Below are positions 1 to 8,300 of a stretch of 64,000 nt of DNA, in pieces. Position 1 is the first letter of the stretch; every line of letters starts with the position of its first letter. The DNA lies in contig CAVVRF010000027.1 of the NCBI GenBank assembly GCA_963750535.1, positions 62,001 through 126,000 on the forward strand. Reading direction: 5' to 3'. Source of the DNA: JAKFWF01 sp963750535. Its GTDB lineage: Bacteria; Pseudomonadota; Alphaproteobacteria; Rhizobiales; Hyphomicrobiaceae. Under the pieces are notes generated by a model that saw only the letters and a list, made by a program, of their open reading frames with translations, searched no databases and was not told the origin of the DNA. Position numbers and translations under genes: made by a program.

Positions 1-63
1 AAGACCGGCGGCCACATCCTTGCCCAGGGTGGCCATTTCCCGAGTCATTGCGATGACTGCCAT
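1..63 (-). CDS. cytidylate kinase-like protein, 5' end only
   Basis: Only the first 21 codons are in the window, reading off its left edge. The peptide begins MAVIAMTREMATLGKDVAAG, which resembles the N-terminus of alphaproteobacterial cytidylate-kinase-like P-loop proteins, where the MTREMG-LGKDVA stretch stands in for the nucleotide-binding loop. A purine-rich GAGGAGG lies directly upstream of the ATG on the minus strand and supports this start. The rest of the protein, including any catalytic residues, is outside the window, so the family call rests on the N-terminal motif and remembered similarity alone. Confidence 0.55.
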   Translation of the reverse strand, partial: MAVIAMTREMATLGKDVAAGL

Positions 64-682
64 GACTGCCTCCTCGATCGGGGATGACAGCGACCGCCAA
101 TGCGGCGTTCTGCGACCCCGCCAACACTCGGTCTGAGGCACCGGCAGAGATGTCACTGCCAAACGATGCCGAAGATCCAAGAGCTATTTATCAAGCGTGT
201 CCGTTGCCGCCGGATCATGTGGCGTCGATCAAATGCCCGGCGCAAATCGAGACCCGGCAGAATTGCTGAACCCTACCGGGCTTGTTTCACTTCAAGCAGG
301 ATCACGCCCACCATCGAGCCCCCGCGATGACCTTGCCTATCAGTGAAGCGCCATTCGAAATGCGGCGCTGTCTCGCTCAGCCACGCATGCGCGCGGCCGT
401 CAGAAACTGACCCCGCATCGTTGCGGGTTCAGCGGTGATTGCCCGGTGGAGTCATGCTCCCTCCGCTGGCTGTGAATTTCGCGTCGCGACGGTCGCATCA
501 TCGTTTGCGCCGGAACCTGCCGGTTGCCAGCAGCTGCAAGTCTCGACTTCACCTGCTTGGCGGGAATAGCGGCCGTCCGACATTAAACTGACGCCAATTC
601 GTCAATTCTTCAAGTTCAAACGCAAATCCATAACTAATCTTGATCATCGCGGGCCATGACTTCCGATCATCGGAACATTCCG
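64..682. other. intergenic stretch with no recognised gene
   Basis: About 620 bases separate the start of the cytidylate-kinase-like gene from the end of the Fe-S protein gene. The open frames here are short, have arginine-rich low-information translations and no family resemblance. I see no tRNA, no convincing terminator and no repeat. The promoter of the minus-strand gene at 1-63 should lie at the left end of this stretch, but no clear -35/-10 pair could be picked out. Confidence 0.5.
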
Positions 683-1387
683 TCATTCGCGCCCTGTCCC
701 CACCGAAGCGGATCGCGCCCGCAGAAATGCCTCCATGTGGAAGCGTGCCTGTTCCGCGCCGTAGGCGTGGCCGGTACCAATCGGACATGCCCGTCGCGCG
801 CGGCAGCCGAGATCCATGCAATCGGCGCCGGACGCCGACGCGATGTGCTGCGCGCATCCGGCAACGTCGTAGCCGGCGCCGGTGAACGCGCCGACCGGGC
901 AGGCGGTGAGACAGGGCCTGCTGGTGCAGGTGGTGCAGGGACTGGGACGCTCGTCGCGGGGCGGCAGGTCGATCGCCTCGGCAAACAGCAGCGCCGCGCG
1001 ATAGGCGTGCCACAGCCCGTGGTCGGGGTGGATCAGCAGGCCAAGCGGCGAGGGATGCACTGCTTCCGCCCGCTGCGCCCAGCGCTGGAACGGCCAGTAG
1101 GGTGGCCCACCGAACGGGTAGAGCGGCTGCGCGCCGAGCCGGGCCGCGAGCTCGGCGACCACGCGGCGGGTCCACCGGTCGAGGCGATCGCTACCCGTTC
1201 TGCCCTCCGGCGAGGCTGCAAAGGCAGGCCACATCGAGCCGCCAACATTGCCGAGCAGGATCACGGTGGCGACTGCGCGGCCGCCCGCAAGCGATGGCAG
1301 CGCGTCGTCGGCACACGGCGCAAATCCGCCGCGGACCGCCAGGCCGACGGCGGCAGCTGCCGCGGCGATGGTGGCGAGGTCGGTCAA
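683..1387 (-). CDS. 4Fe-4S ferredoxin-domain protein
   Basis: Predicted 234-residue soluble iron-sulfur protein. The C-terminal half has two cysteine clusters: CTTCTSRPCLTACP, followed about 30 residues later by CMDLGCRARRACP. This suggests two 4Fe-4S clusters and recalls the ferredoxin module of epoxyqueuosine reductase (QueG), but the N-terminal cobalamin-binding part of QueG is not visible, so it is not called queG. The start chosen is a TTG overlapping the TGA stop of the upstream TMEM175 gene by three bases, giving a translationally coupled pair. The longer open frame upstream only shadows the channel gene. The electron-transfer partner is unknown. Confidence 0.7.
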   Translation of the reverse strand: MTDLATIAAAAAAVGLAVRGGFAPCADDALPSLAGGRAVATVILLGNVGGSMWPAFAASPEGRTGSDRLDRWTRRVVAELAARLGAQPLYPFGGPPYWPFQRWAQRAEAVHPSPLGLLIHPDHGLWHAYRAALLFAEAIDLPPRDERPSPCTTCTSRPCLTACPVGAFTGAGYDVAGCAQHIASASGADCMDLGCRARRACPIGTGHAYGAEQARFHMEAFLRARSASVGTGRE

Positions 1388-1956
1388 CGGATGCGCTTCT
1401 CGATGCGCCGGTCGGGAATGAGCCAGAGCAGCGCGACAACCGCATAGAGCAGGCACGATATCCACGGTTCGACGAACGCGAGGCCGATGCCGGCGAGATA
1501 GAGCACCGGCGAGATCTTGCCCTTGAGATCGGTGCCGAGCGCGGTCGCCAGCAACGAGCCCGGCCCGCTGACCTTGATGATCGTCGTCTGCAGGATGACG
1601 TAGGCGATCGCCGGCATCAGCAACGTCACGCCGTAGACCGCGACGGGCAGCATCGCAAACCGGTTCTCGCCCATCCATCCGGTCGAGAACGGGATCAGCG
1701 ACAGCCAGAACAGCAGGTGCATGTTGGCCCACAGCACCGCGCCGCTGACCTTATGGGCCGTGTACATCATGTGGTGATGATTGTTCCAATAGATCGCCAC
1801 GTAGATGAAGCTCAGCACATAGCTCGAGAAGACCGGCAGCAGCCCTGCGAGATCGCTCCACGCGGCGCCGTGCGGCACCTTGAGCTCGAGAACCATGATC
1901 GTGATGATGATGGCGATGACGCCATCGCTGAATGCAAGGAGCCGCTCCTTCTGCAC
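1384..1956 (-). CDS. TMEM175-family potassium channel (DUF1211)
   Basis: A 190-residue integral membrane protein with about six hydrophobic segments. Near the N-terminus it carries RLLAFSDGVIAIIITIMVLE, containing the FSD motif that marks the first helix of TMEM175/DUF1211 proteins. Bacterial members have a single six-helix repeat and form tetrameric potassium-selective channels; the length fits. The apparent start is a GTG at 1956-1954. The gene lies just upstream of, and overlaps, the Fe-S protein gene, so the two are probably co-transcribed, though no functional link is known to me. Confidence 0.85.
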   Translation of the reverse strand: MQKERLLAFSDGVIAIIITIMVLELKVPHGAAWSDLAGLLPVFSSYVLSFIYVAIYWNNHHHMMYTAHKVSGAVLWANMHLLFWLSLIPFSTGWMGENRFAMLPVAVYGVTLLMPAIAYVILQTTIIKVSGPGSLLATALGTDLKGKISPVLYLAGIGLAFVEPWISCLLYAVVALLWLIPDRRIEKRIR

Positions 1957-2118
1957 CGTCCCGACCTCCGCATACCCACGTCCGCCCGACCTCGATCAGC
2001 GTTTGCATCGGCGCCGGACATCCTGCAAGCTCGATCTCGATGCTGCGATGGCGGCGTAGCAGGGAGAAGGGCGCTTCTTGCATGCCCCACAATTGTCGCA
2101 CAACGACCGGAGCCTGGC

Positions 2119-3357
2119 ATGCGCACCAACCTCTCGATCAACGGCGACCGCCTGTGGAGCACGATCGCGGCGTCGGCGAGGATCGGCACCGGACCGAAGG
2201 GCGGCTTGCGGCGGCTGACGCTGACCGACGACGACAAGGCGATGCGCGATCTGTTCGCGTCGTGGGCACGCGAAGGCGGCTTCAAGCTCACCGTCGATCG
2301 GCTCGGCAACATGTTCGTGCGCCGCGAAGGCGGCGAGCCGGCGCTGCCGCCCGTGATCATCGGCAGCCATCTCGACACGCAGGCCTCCGGCGGCCGCTTC
2401 GACGGCATCCTGGGGGTGCTGGGCGGCCTCGAGGTGCTGCGCACGCTCGACGATCTCGGCTTGAGGACAAAGCGGGCGATAGAGGTCGTCAACTGGACCA
2501 ACGAGGAAGGCGCGCGGTTCTATCCGCCGATGATGTGCTCGCTCGCGTTCTCGGGCGCGGCAACCGTCGACTGGGCCAACGACAGGCTCGACAAGGAAGG
2601 CCGCCGGTTCGGCGACGAGCTTGCCCGCATCGGCTATGCCGGCGCCGCCGCCGTCGGCGGCCGCAAGCTCGACAGCTACTTCGAGCTGCACATCGAGCAG
2701 GGCCCGAAGCTCGACGCCGCCGGCATCAAGATCGGCGTCGTCACCGGCGGCTTCCCGACCCGCGGCATGCGCATCGAGATCACCGGCGAGACGGCGCACG
2801 TCGGCCCGACCGCCATGGCCCGACGGCACAATGCCCTGGTCGCCGCCAGTCACGTTGCCGTGGCGATCGACGAGATCGGCTGGCGCTATGCCCATGCCGA
2901 GGCCAAGACCACCGCCGCGCGGCTCGACCTGTGGCCAAATCTGCCCGGCATCATCTCGGAGCGCGCGACGCTGTTCTGCGATCTGCGGCACCCCGAGCCT
3001 AGCGAGCTCGATAAGATGGTCGCCGAGCTCGAGACGGCGTTGCCCGACTGCGCGCGGCGCGGCCGCTGCGCCGTCGCGATCGGCGAACGCTGGGGCTTCG
3101 GCGTGATGGATTTCGATGCCGGCCTGATCGGCCTGATCCGGCAGGCGGCGGCGGAGCTCGGCCATGCGACCATGGATATCAAGTCGGAAGCCGGGCACGA
3201 CAGCTACAACATAGCCACCATCTGCCCGGCGGCGATGATCTTCACGCCGTGCAAGGACGGCATCAGCCACAACGAGGCCGAGGACACGACGCTGCAGGAT
3301 ACGATGCCGGGTGCCAACGTGCTGCTGCACGCGGTTCTCGCCCGCGCCAACCGTTGA
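2119..3357 (+). CDS. M20-family amidohydrolase (N-carbamoyl-amino-acid hydrolase / allantoate amidohydrolase type)
   Basis: A 412-residue zinc-dependent amidohydrolase of the hydantoinase/carbamoylase subfamily of peptidase family M20, expected to cleave the carbamoyl group from N-carbamoyl amino acids or a related ureido substrate. Metal-site motifs are in order: GSHLDTQ (His84, Asp86), WTNEEG (Glu129, Glu130), ELHIEQGP (His191) and ISHNEAE (His384). GETAHVGPTAMARR in the dimerisation/lid domain is also typical. The frame stays open well upstream, but similarity begins at the ATG at 2119. No hydantoinase, allantoinase or uracil-pathway gene is adjacent, so the substrate is undetermined. Confidence 0.85.
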   Translation: MRTNLSINGDRLWSTIAASARIGTGPKGGLRRLTLTDDDKAMRDLFASWAREGGFKLTVDRLGNMFVRREGGEPALPPVIIGSHLDTQASGGRFDGILGVLGGLEVLRTLDDLGLRTKRAIEVVNWTNEEGARFYPPMMCSLAFSGAATVDWANDRLDKEGRRFGDELARIGYAGAAAVGGRKLDSYFELHIEQGPKLDAAGIKIGVVTGGFPTRGMRIEITGETAHVGPTAMARRHNALVAASHVAVAIDEIGWRYAHAEAKTTAARLDLWPNLPGIISERATLFCDLRHPEPSELDKMVAELETALPDCARRGRCAVAIGERWGFGVMDFDAGLIGLIRQAAAELGHATMDIKSEAGHDSYNIATICPAAMIFTPCKDGISHNEAEDTTLQDTMPGANVLLHAVLARANR

Positions 3358-3472
3358 TATGGATGCCGCCGCGCACCAGCGGTCGGTCCGACGGGCTTGC
3401 TAGGCGCGGCCGAGGGGGCTATCCCGCTCGCAGACGCTTCTACAACCGATTGGATTCGATGCGGGGCAGTGC

Positions 3473-4672
3473 ATGAACCTCGACAAGCTGAAGACCACCG
3501 CCGGCGTGGACGTGCGCGGCAAGCGCGTACTGGTGCGCTGCGATCTCAACGTGCCGGTCGCCGATGGCCGGGTGACCGACGCCACCCGCCTGCAGCGGCT
3601 GGTCAACGGCCTCAAGGACCTGTCTGGCCGCGGTGCCAAAGTGATCGTGCTGTCGCACTTCGGGCGGCCGAAGGGCGTCGATCCGTCGTTGAGCCTGGCG
3701 CCGATCGCGGCCGAGCTCGGACGGCTGCTTGGCCGGACCGTCGCATTCGCGCCTGATTGCATCGGCGAAGCGGCGGTGAAGGTGGTCTACGCCATGCAGC
3801 CGGGCGATATCGCGGTGCTGGAGAACCTGCGCTTCCACAAGGGCGAGGAGAAGAACGACGCCGGTTTCGCCAAGGCGCTGGCCTCGCTCGGTGACATGTT
3901 CGTCGGCGACGCCTTCTCCTGCGCCCATCGCGCGCACGCCTCGACCGAGGGGATCACGCACCTGCTGCCGTCCTATGCCGGGCCGCTGCTGATGGAGGAG
4001 ATCGGCGCGCTGAGAGCCGCTCTCGACCAGCCGAAGCGGCCGACCGCGGCGGTGGTCGGGGGCGCCAAGGTGTCGACCAAGATCCCGGTGCTGGAGAACC
4101 TGCTCGCCAAGGTCGACAAGCTGATCATCGGCGGCGGCATGGCGAATACCTTCCTGCACGCGCAGGGCATCGCCGTCGGCAAGTCGCTGTGCGAGCCGGA
4201 TTTCGCCAAGACCGCGCTCGACATCATCACTGCTGCCAAGGCGCGCGGCGCCGAGATCGTATTGCCGGTCGACGTGGTGGTGGCGCGCGAGTTCAAGGCG
4301 GGCGCGGCCGCGACCACCGTCGACGTCAACGCCTGCCCGCCGGATCAGATGATCCTCGATGTCGGCCCCCGGTCGGTCGCACAACTGACCAGGGTGCTCG
4401 AGGGATGCCGGACGCTGTTGTGGAACGGGCCGCTCGGAGCATTCGAGATCGAGCCGTTCGGCACCGGCACCTTCGCCCTCGCCAAGGCCGCCGCAAGCCT
4501 GACCAGGGCCGGTAAGCTGGTCTCGGTGGCCGGCGGCGGCGATACCGTCGCCGCCCTCAACGCCGCCGGCGTGACCGACGATTTCAGCTACGTCTCGACC
4601 GCCGGCGGCGCCTTCCTCGAATGGCTCGAGGGGCGCGAGTTGCCCGGCGTTGCCGCATTGACGAAAGGCTGA
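3473..4672 (+). CDS. pgk: phosphoglycerate kinase
   Basis: Cytosolic glycolytic and gluconeogenic kinase interconverting 1,3-bisphosphoglycerate plus ADP and 3-phosphoglycerate plus ATP. The 399-residue length is normal. Motifs in order: VRCDLNVP near residue 22, SHFGRPKG, VLENLRFHKGEEKN, the substrate-site AHRAHASTEG, GGAKVSTKI, GGMANTFL and the nucleotide-binding GGGDTVAALN near the C-terminus. It is followed after three bases by gph, so the two form a transcription unit. The gap and fba genes often found next to pgk are absent. Confidence 0.97.
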   Translation: MNLDKLKTTAGVDVRGKRVLVRCDLNVPVADGRVTDATRLQRLVNGLKDLSGRGAKVIVLSHFGRPKGVDPSLSLAPIAAELGRLLGRTVAFAPDCIGEAAVKVVYAMQPGDIAVLENLRFHKGEEKNDAGFAKALASLGDMFVGDAFSCAHRAHASTEGITHLLPSYAGPLLMEEIGALRAALDQPKRPTAAVVGGAKVSTKIPVLENLLAKVDKLIIGGGMANTFLHAQGIAVGKSLCEPDFAKTALDIITAAKARGAEIVLPVDVVVAREFKAGAAATTVDVNACPPDQMILDVGPRSVAQLTRVLEGCRTLLWNGPLGAFEIEPFGTGTFALAKAAASLTRAGKLVSVAGGGDTVAALNAAGVTDDFSYVSTAGGAFLEWLEGRELPGVAALTKG

Positions 4673-4675
4673 GCG

Positions 4676-5359
4676 ATGAGCCGGAACTGGCCCAAAGCCG
4701 TTGTCTTCGATCTCGACGGCACGCTGGTCGACAGCGCGCCCGACATCGCCGAGGCGCTCAACATCGCGATGGCGCCGCTCGGCGCCCAGAGCTTCTCGGC
4801 GGCCGATGTGGTGAAGCTGATCGGTGGCGGCGCCATGGCGGCGATCGATCGGGCGCTGATGCTGGCAAGCCTCGAGGCCGACGCGGCGCAACGCCAGGAG
4901 ATCTTCGTAACGTTCATGGGCGCATACAAGTCGGTGTCCGCCCGCGGCAATGGGTTGTTTCCGGGAGCGCAGCAGCTGCTCGGCGGCTTGAACGCGCAGG
5001 GCGTCGCCTGCGGCATCTGCACGAACAAGGCCGAGGAGGTCACCGCGGTGGCACTGAGGGCACTCGGCATCGCCCACCACTTCCGCTCGATCGTCGGCGC
5101 GTCCGACCGGCTGCCGCGCAAGCCCGACGCGGCCATGCTGCGCGCCAACATGGCGGAGTTGGGCGTCGGCCCCGACGCCACGGTGATGGTCGGCGACAGC
5201 CCGGCCGACCACGGCATCGCGCGCGCCGCCGGCGTGCCGGTGATCCTGGTCGATTTCGGCTACACTCATACTCCGGTACGGGAGCTCGGAGCCGATGCGG
5301 TCGTGTCGCGTCTAAGCGAGATCCCGGAGGCGCTGCGGGCGATTGCCGGCCGGGTATGA
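4676..5359 (+). CDS. gph: phosphoglycolate phosphatase-like HAD hydrolase
   Basis: A 227-residue haloacid-dehalogenase-superfamily phosphatase. HAD motif I is VVFDLDGTLVDSAPD at residues 9-23, with the nucleophile and acid/base aspartates. Motif II is in GICTNKAEE, the motif III lysine is in RKPDAAM, and motif IV is MVGDSPADHGIA. The helical cap between motifs I and II matches the Gph/PGP subfamily, which hydrolyses 2-phosphoglycolate from DNA repair or oxygenase activity. It starts three bases after the pgk stop, indicating co-transcription. HAD substrate assignment from sequence is not absolute. Confidence 0.88.
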   Translation: MSRNWPKAVVFDLDGTLVDSAPDIAEALNIAMAPLGAQSFSAADVVKLIGGGAMAAIDRALMLASLEADAAQRQEIFVTFMGAYKSVSARGNGLFPGAQQLLGGLNAQGVACGICTNKAEEVTAVALRALGIAHHFRSIVGASDRLPRKPDAAMLRANMAELGVGPDATVMVGDSPADHGIARAAGVPVILVDFGYTHTPVRELGADAVVSRLSEIPEALRAIAGRV

Positions 5360-5449
5360 AGCAGCAGGGTGACGGCAAGGTGAATTGCCGGCGGCGGGCC
5401 TGGCTCTTAAAGGCATGGAAGCCGTTGCCGGCGGAGTATTGAGTGACCC

Positions 5450-5490
5450 GTCGATGGCGGCTGGCTCCGCGAAGCGGTGTCGCCATCGAC
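5450..5490 (+). promoter_or_regulatory. perfect 10-bp inverted repeat in the ccdA leader
   Basis: GTCGATGGCG at 5450-5459 pairs exactly with CGCCATCGAC at 5481-5490. The 21-base loop contains a further partial stem (GGCTCCGCGAAGC). It ends 16 bases before the ccdA ATG and has no T-tract, so it is not an ordinary terminator. It could be an mRNA leader structure or an operator. No known riboswitch consensus was recognised. Confidence 0.35.
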
Positions 5491-5506
5491 CAGCAAATGA
5501 GCCTTC

Positions 5507-6322
5507 ATGTTTGCCGACCTGAATATCTACCTGGGCGTGGCGTTGGCGGGGCTGGCGAGCTTCCTGTCGCCATGTGTGCTGCCGCTGGTGCCGCCGTACC
5601 TCGGCTATCTGGGTGGCACGACCGTCAGCCAGAGCGCGGTCGAGGACGGGATCTCGCCGCAGGTTTGGCGGCGCATTGTGCTCGGCTCGCTGTTCTTCGT
5701 CGCCGGTTTCTCGACCGTGTTCGTCAGCCTCGGCGCCGGCGCCTCCGCGTTCGGCGGGCTGATCGCCACCTACAAGGGCCAGCTGTCGATCGCGGCCGGC
5801 ATCGTGATCATCCTGTTCGGCCTGCACTTCCTGGGCTTGCTCAAGATCCCGCTGCTCTACAAGGAGGCGCGCTACCACACCGATATCAGGGGCGTGAGCC
5901 TGGCCGGCGCCTACGTCATCGGTCTCGCGTTTGCATTCGGGTGGACGCCGTGCGTCGGGCCGGTGCTGGCGACGGTTCTCGCGGTCGCGGCGAACGAGGG
6001 TAGTGCGGGCGCCGGCGCGCGGCTGCTGGCCGCCTACTCGCTTGGCCTCGGCGTGCCGTTCGTCCTGGCGGCGATCGCGATCCGGCCTTTCCTGTCGTTC
6101 CTGCAGCGCTTCAAGCGGCACCTGGGCACGATGGAGAAGGTGATGGGGGTGGTGCTGGTCCTGACCGGCATCGCCATTCTCAATGTGTTCCCGTGGTTCA
6201 GCCTGTCGGCGCTCGCCCAGTGGACGCTCGAGACCTTCCCGGGGCTCGGTGCGGTCGAGGAATGGTTCACCTCCAAGTCGCTGCAGACCGATATCATGAA
6301 GCAGACGCTGCCGAAGCAATGA
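5507..6322 (+). CDS. ccdA: CcdA/DsbD-type thiol-disulfide transmembrane transporter
   Basis: A 271-residue inner-membrane protein with six predicted helices in two pseudo-repeats. The two redox cysteines lie in SPCVLPLVPPYLGYL (Cys23) and GWTPCVGPVLATVL (Cys149). Family members carry electrons from cytoplasmic thioredoxin to periplasmic thiol proteins, supporting cytochrome c maturation. The C-terminal tail beyond the last helix is short. The stop codon overlaps the thiD start (ATGA), so the two are translationally coupled. No ResA/CcmG-like partner lies within the window. Confidence 0.88.
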   Translation: MFADLNIYLGVALAGLASFLSPCVLPLVPPYLGYLGGTTVSQSAVEDGISPQVWRRIVLGSLFFVAGFSTVFVSLGAGASAFGGLIATYKGQLSIAAGIVIILFGLHFLGLLKIPLLYKEARYHTDIRGVSLAGAYVIGLAFAFGWTPCVGPVLATVLAVAANEGSAGAGARLLAAYSLGLGVPFVLAAIAIRPFLSFLQRFKRHLGTMEKVMGVVLVLTGIAILNVFPWFSLSALAQWTLETFPGLGAVEEWFTSKSLQTDIMKQTLPKQ

Positions 6323-7143
6323 CCCAGCACATTCCTGCCGCCCTCACCATCGCCGGCTCGGATTCTTCCGGTGGCGCCGGTATCCAGGCCGACCTCAAGA
6401 CGTTTTCGGCATTTGGCGTCTACGGCGCGAGCGCGATCACCGCGCTTACCGCCCAGAACACCACCGGAGTGACTGGTGTGCACGCCGTGCCGGCCGATTT
6501 CGTCGTGGCGCAGATCGATGCCGTGCTGGCCGACCTCGAGATCGGCGCGATCAAGACCGGAATGCTGGCGAATGCCGCCATCGTTACCGCGGTGAGCCGG
6601 CGCCTGGAAGCGGCGCGCGAGATCCCGGTCGTGGTCGATCCGGTGATGGTAGCGACCAGCGGCGCCAATCTGCTCGACGCCGATGCGATCGACGCAGTGC
6701 GCCGGCAGCTGATCCCGCGCGCCACGCTCATCACGCCCAACTTGCCCGAAGCGGCGCGGCTGCTGGGCGAGGGCGAGGCATCGAGCGAGGATGCGATGGC
6801 GAGGCAAGCCGTCGCGTTACAGGCAATCGGAGCAAAAGCCGTCCTGATCAAGGGCGGGCACGGCACCGGGCCGCTGGCGGTGGACCTGCTGGCGGTCGCG
6901 GATCGCTTGCTCACCCTCAGGCGGCCCCGGATAGAGACCAGCTCGACCCATGGCACTGGTTGCACGCTGTCAGCAGCCGTCACGGCCCTGCTGGCGGCGG
7001 GCGCTTGCCTCGAAAATGCCGTCGACCGCGCCAAGACTTTCGTGTGGAACGCGCTCGACAGCGGCCGTGACCTGGGGCTCGGCGCCGGTCATGGACCGGT
7101 CGATCACCTTTACTCGATCAGGAGATTTCCGCCGCCAGTGTGA
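6319..7143 (+). CDS. thiD: hydroxymethylpyrimidine/phosphomethylpyrimidine kinase
   Basis: A 274-residue ribokinase-fold enzyme that phosphorylates HMP and then HMP-phosphate to HMP-diphosphate for thiamine biosynthesis. Motifs: TIAGSDSSGGAGIQADLKTF near residues 10-29, a conserved KTGML segment, VVDPVMVATSG, LITPNLPEA, and the anion-hole STHGTGCTLSAA near the C-terminus. The start is the ATG overlapping the ccdA TGA. No thi box (TPP riboswitch) was recognised upstream of the pair and no other thi genes are nearby. Confidence 0.93.
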   Translation: MTQHIPAALTIAGSDSSGGAGIQADLKTFSAFGVYGASAITALTAQNTTGVTGVHAVPADFVVAQIDAVLADLEIGAIKTGMLANAAIVTAVSRRLEAAREIPVVVDPVMVATSGANLLDADAIDAVRRQLIPRATLITPNLPEAARLLGEGEASSEDAMARQAVALQAIGAKAVLIKGGHGTGPLAVDLLAVADRLLTLRRPRIETSSTHGTGCTLSAAVTALLAAGACLENAVDRAKTFVWNALDSGRDLGLGAGHGPVDHLYSIRRFPPPV

Positions 7144-7302
7144 GTAGCGTCCGATCTGGCTTGACCCGCCCGCCGACTTGCCGTTCCGTGGCCCCGGGCA
7201 CGAGTCGCGGGGATCGTTGCATTCAGACAACGGTCGATCGGCGCTGGATGCGCTAGGTTGACGGCGGTGCCTGGGGGCATGCGGGCCGGGAGGACACGGG
7301 AA

Positions 7303-7779
7303 ATGCGTTCGAAACTGATTTCGACGGCAGCTGTGACGGCGGCGTTTCTGGTTACCGGAGTGACGACCACGGCGGCGCCGATCAACGATCTGGCCGGACG
7401 CTGGTCGGGCTGGGGCTCGATCACCATGGCGACCGGGGCATCCGAGCAGGTGAAGTGCATCGCGACGTATTTCGTCGAGGGAGGCGGATCGCACGTGAAG
7501 CAGAACCTGCGCTGCGCGTCGTCGAGCTACAAGATCGATGCAACGGCGAAACTCAATCACGCCAATGGCCAGCTCAGCGGCGAGTGGGAGGAGAAGACCT
7601 ACGCCGCGATCGGTTCCGTCGCTGGACGCTTCACCGGCAACGGCTTCAACGTGTCGATCAAGGGCAACACGTTCTCGGCGGCGATGGCAGTCACCACCAC
7701 GAACTGCAAGCAGTCGATCAGCATCACGCCGACCGGCTTCGAAATTTCGCGGATCAGCATCGGCCTCGACAAGTGCTGA
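7303..7779 (+). CDS. small exported protein of unknown function
   Basis: A 158-residue protein starting MRSKLISTAAVTAAFLVTGVTTTAAP, a signal peptide with a likely cleavage after TTTAA. GGGAGGACACGGGAA precedes the ATG at 7303, which is preferred over an in-frame start 45 bases earlier. The mature part begins NDLAGRWSGWGS and looks like a small beta-rich domain. Its cysteines, in VKCIATYF, LRCASSS, TNCKQS and the C-terminal DKC, could form periplasmic disulfides. Similar secreted proteins exist in Hyphomicrobiales as I recall, but I know no function. It stands alone between thiD and the fadL region. Confidence 0.7.
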   Translation: MRSKLISTAAVTAAFLVTGVTTTAAPINDLAGRWSGWGSITMATGASEQVKCIATYFVEGGGSHVKQNLRCASSSYKIDATAKLNHANGQLSGEWEEKTYAAIGSVAGRFTGNGFNVSIKGNTFSAAMAVTTTNCKQSISITPTGFEISRISIGLDKC

Positions 7780-7879
7780 TACGAGATGACGGCCGGCGGG
7801 CCGGCCAGTCACTGTGGCCGAGCGGCATCGCTGCAACGCCCGATGTTACGCGAATGGCACCATCAGGGTTGAATGACCG

Positions 7880-8036
7880 GGGAAGGTCTGGCAACTAACA
7901 ACTGTCAGCGCGCGGTTGTTGAGGCTCGGGGCTTGGGCAACCTGCAGCGCGAATACGGGGAAGGCGACAAATCGGTGTGGGGACACCTGTTTGCGCCAAA
8001 AAACTGAACCGGTCCGACTTCGTCGGACCGGTTTTT
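7880..8036 (+). ncRNA. candidate small RNA ending at a strong terminator
   Basis: A 520-base stretch (7780-8300) has no convincing protein gene but contains a textbook intrinsic terminator at 8007-8036. That is too far from the preceding stop (7779) to be an ordinary 3' end for it. Sequence before it has local self-complementarity, for example ACAAC...GTTGT around 7899-7920 and GGTTG...CAACC around 7914-7942. It does not match SRP RNA, tmRNA or RNase P motifs that I know. The boundaries are guesses; only the terminator is firm. The terminator is symmetrical, so the RNA could also be read from the other strand. Confidence 0.3.
8007..8036 (+). terminator. bidirectional rho-independent terminator
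   Basis: AACCGGTCCGAC at 8007-8018 and GTCGGACCGGTT at 8022-8033 form a perfect 12-bp stem with a TTC loop. T's follow on the plus strand. A run of six A's at 7998-8003 precedes the stem, so the minus-strand transcript would also end in a U-tract. It is among the strongest hairpins in the window. Confidence 0.85.
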
Positions 8037-8300
8037 CGTTGTGCCGGCGATTGATCCGATCCGCGGCTCCATCTGATCAGAGACGGTGCCGGCAAATCGA
8101 TCAGATTTGAGAAAAGTGATTCGCCGCCATCGATGGCGTGGCGAGCGAAGCACACTATGCCCGAATTCCGGGCAGCAACGACGCAGCGCGGCCATTCCGG
8201 AATTGCAACTGTGTCAGTTCCTTGACTACAAAACATGACGGGGAGTGGGCGCTGGCGATCGTGCAAAGCCGACGCTAGTGGCGTAGTCGAGGGGGATGTT

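Noticed and set aside
683..1387. queG (epoxyqueuosine reductase)
   Set aside because: Cysteine clusters resemble it, but the protein is too short and lacks the N-terminal cobalamin-binding region.
3440..5269. 609-residue minus-strand open frame opposite pgk-gph
   Set aside because: High-GC antisense shadow; its translation is rich in His/Arg/Gln with no family motif, while the plus strand encodes clear pgk and gph.
5360..5506. TPP riboswitch ahead of the ccdA-thiD pair
   Set aside because: The conserved CTGAGA and ACCTGATCTGG-like elements of the thi box are absent.
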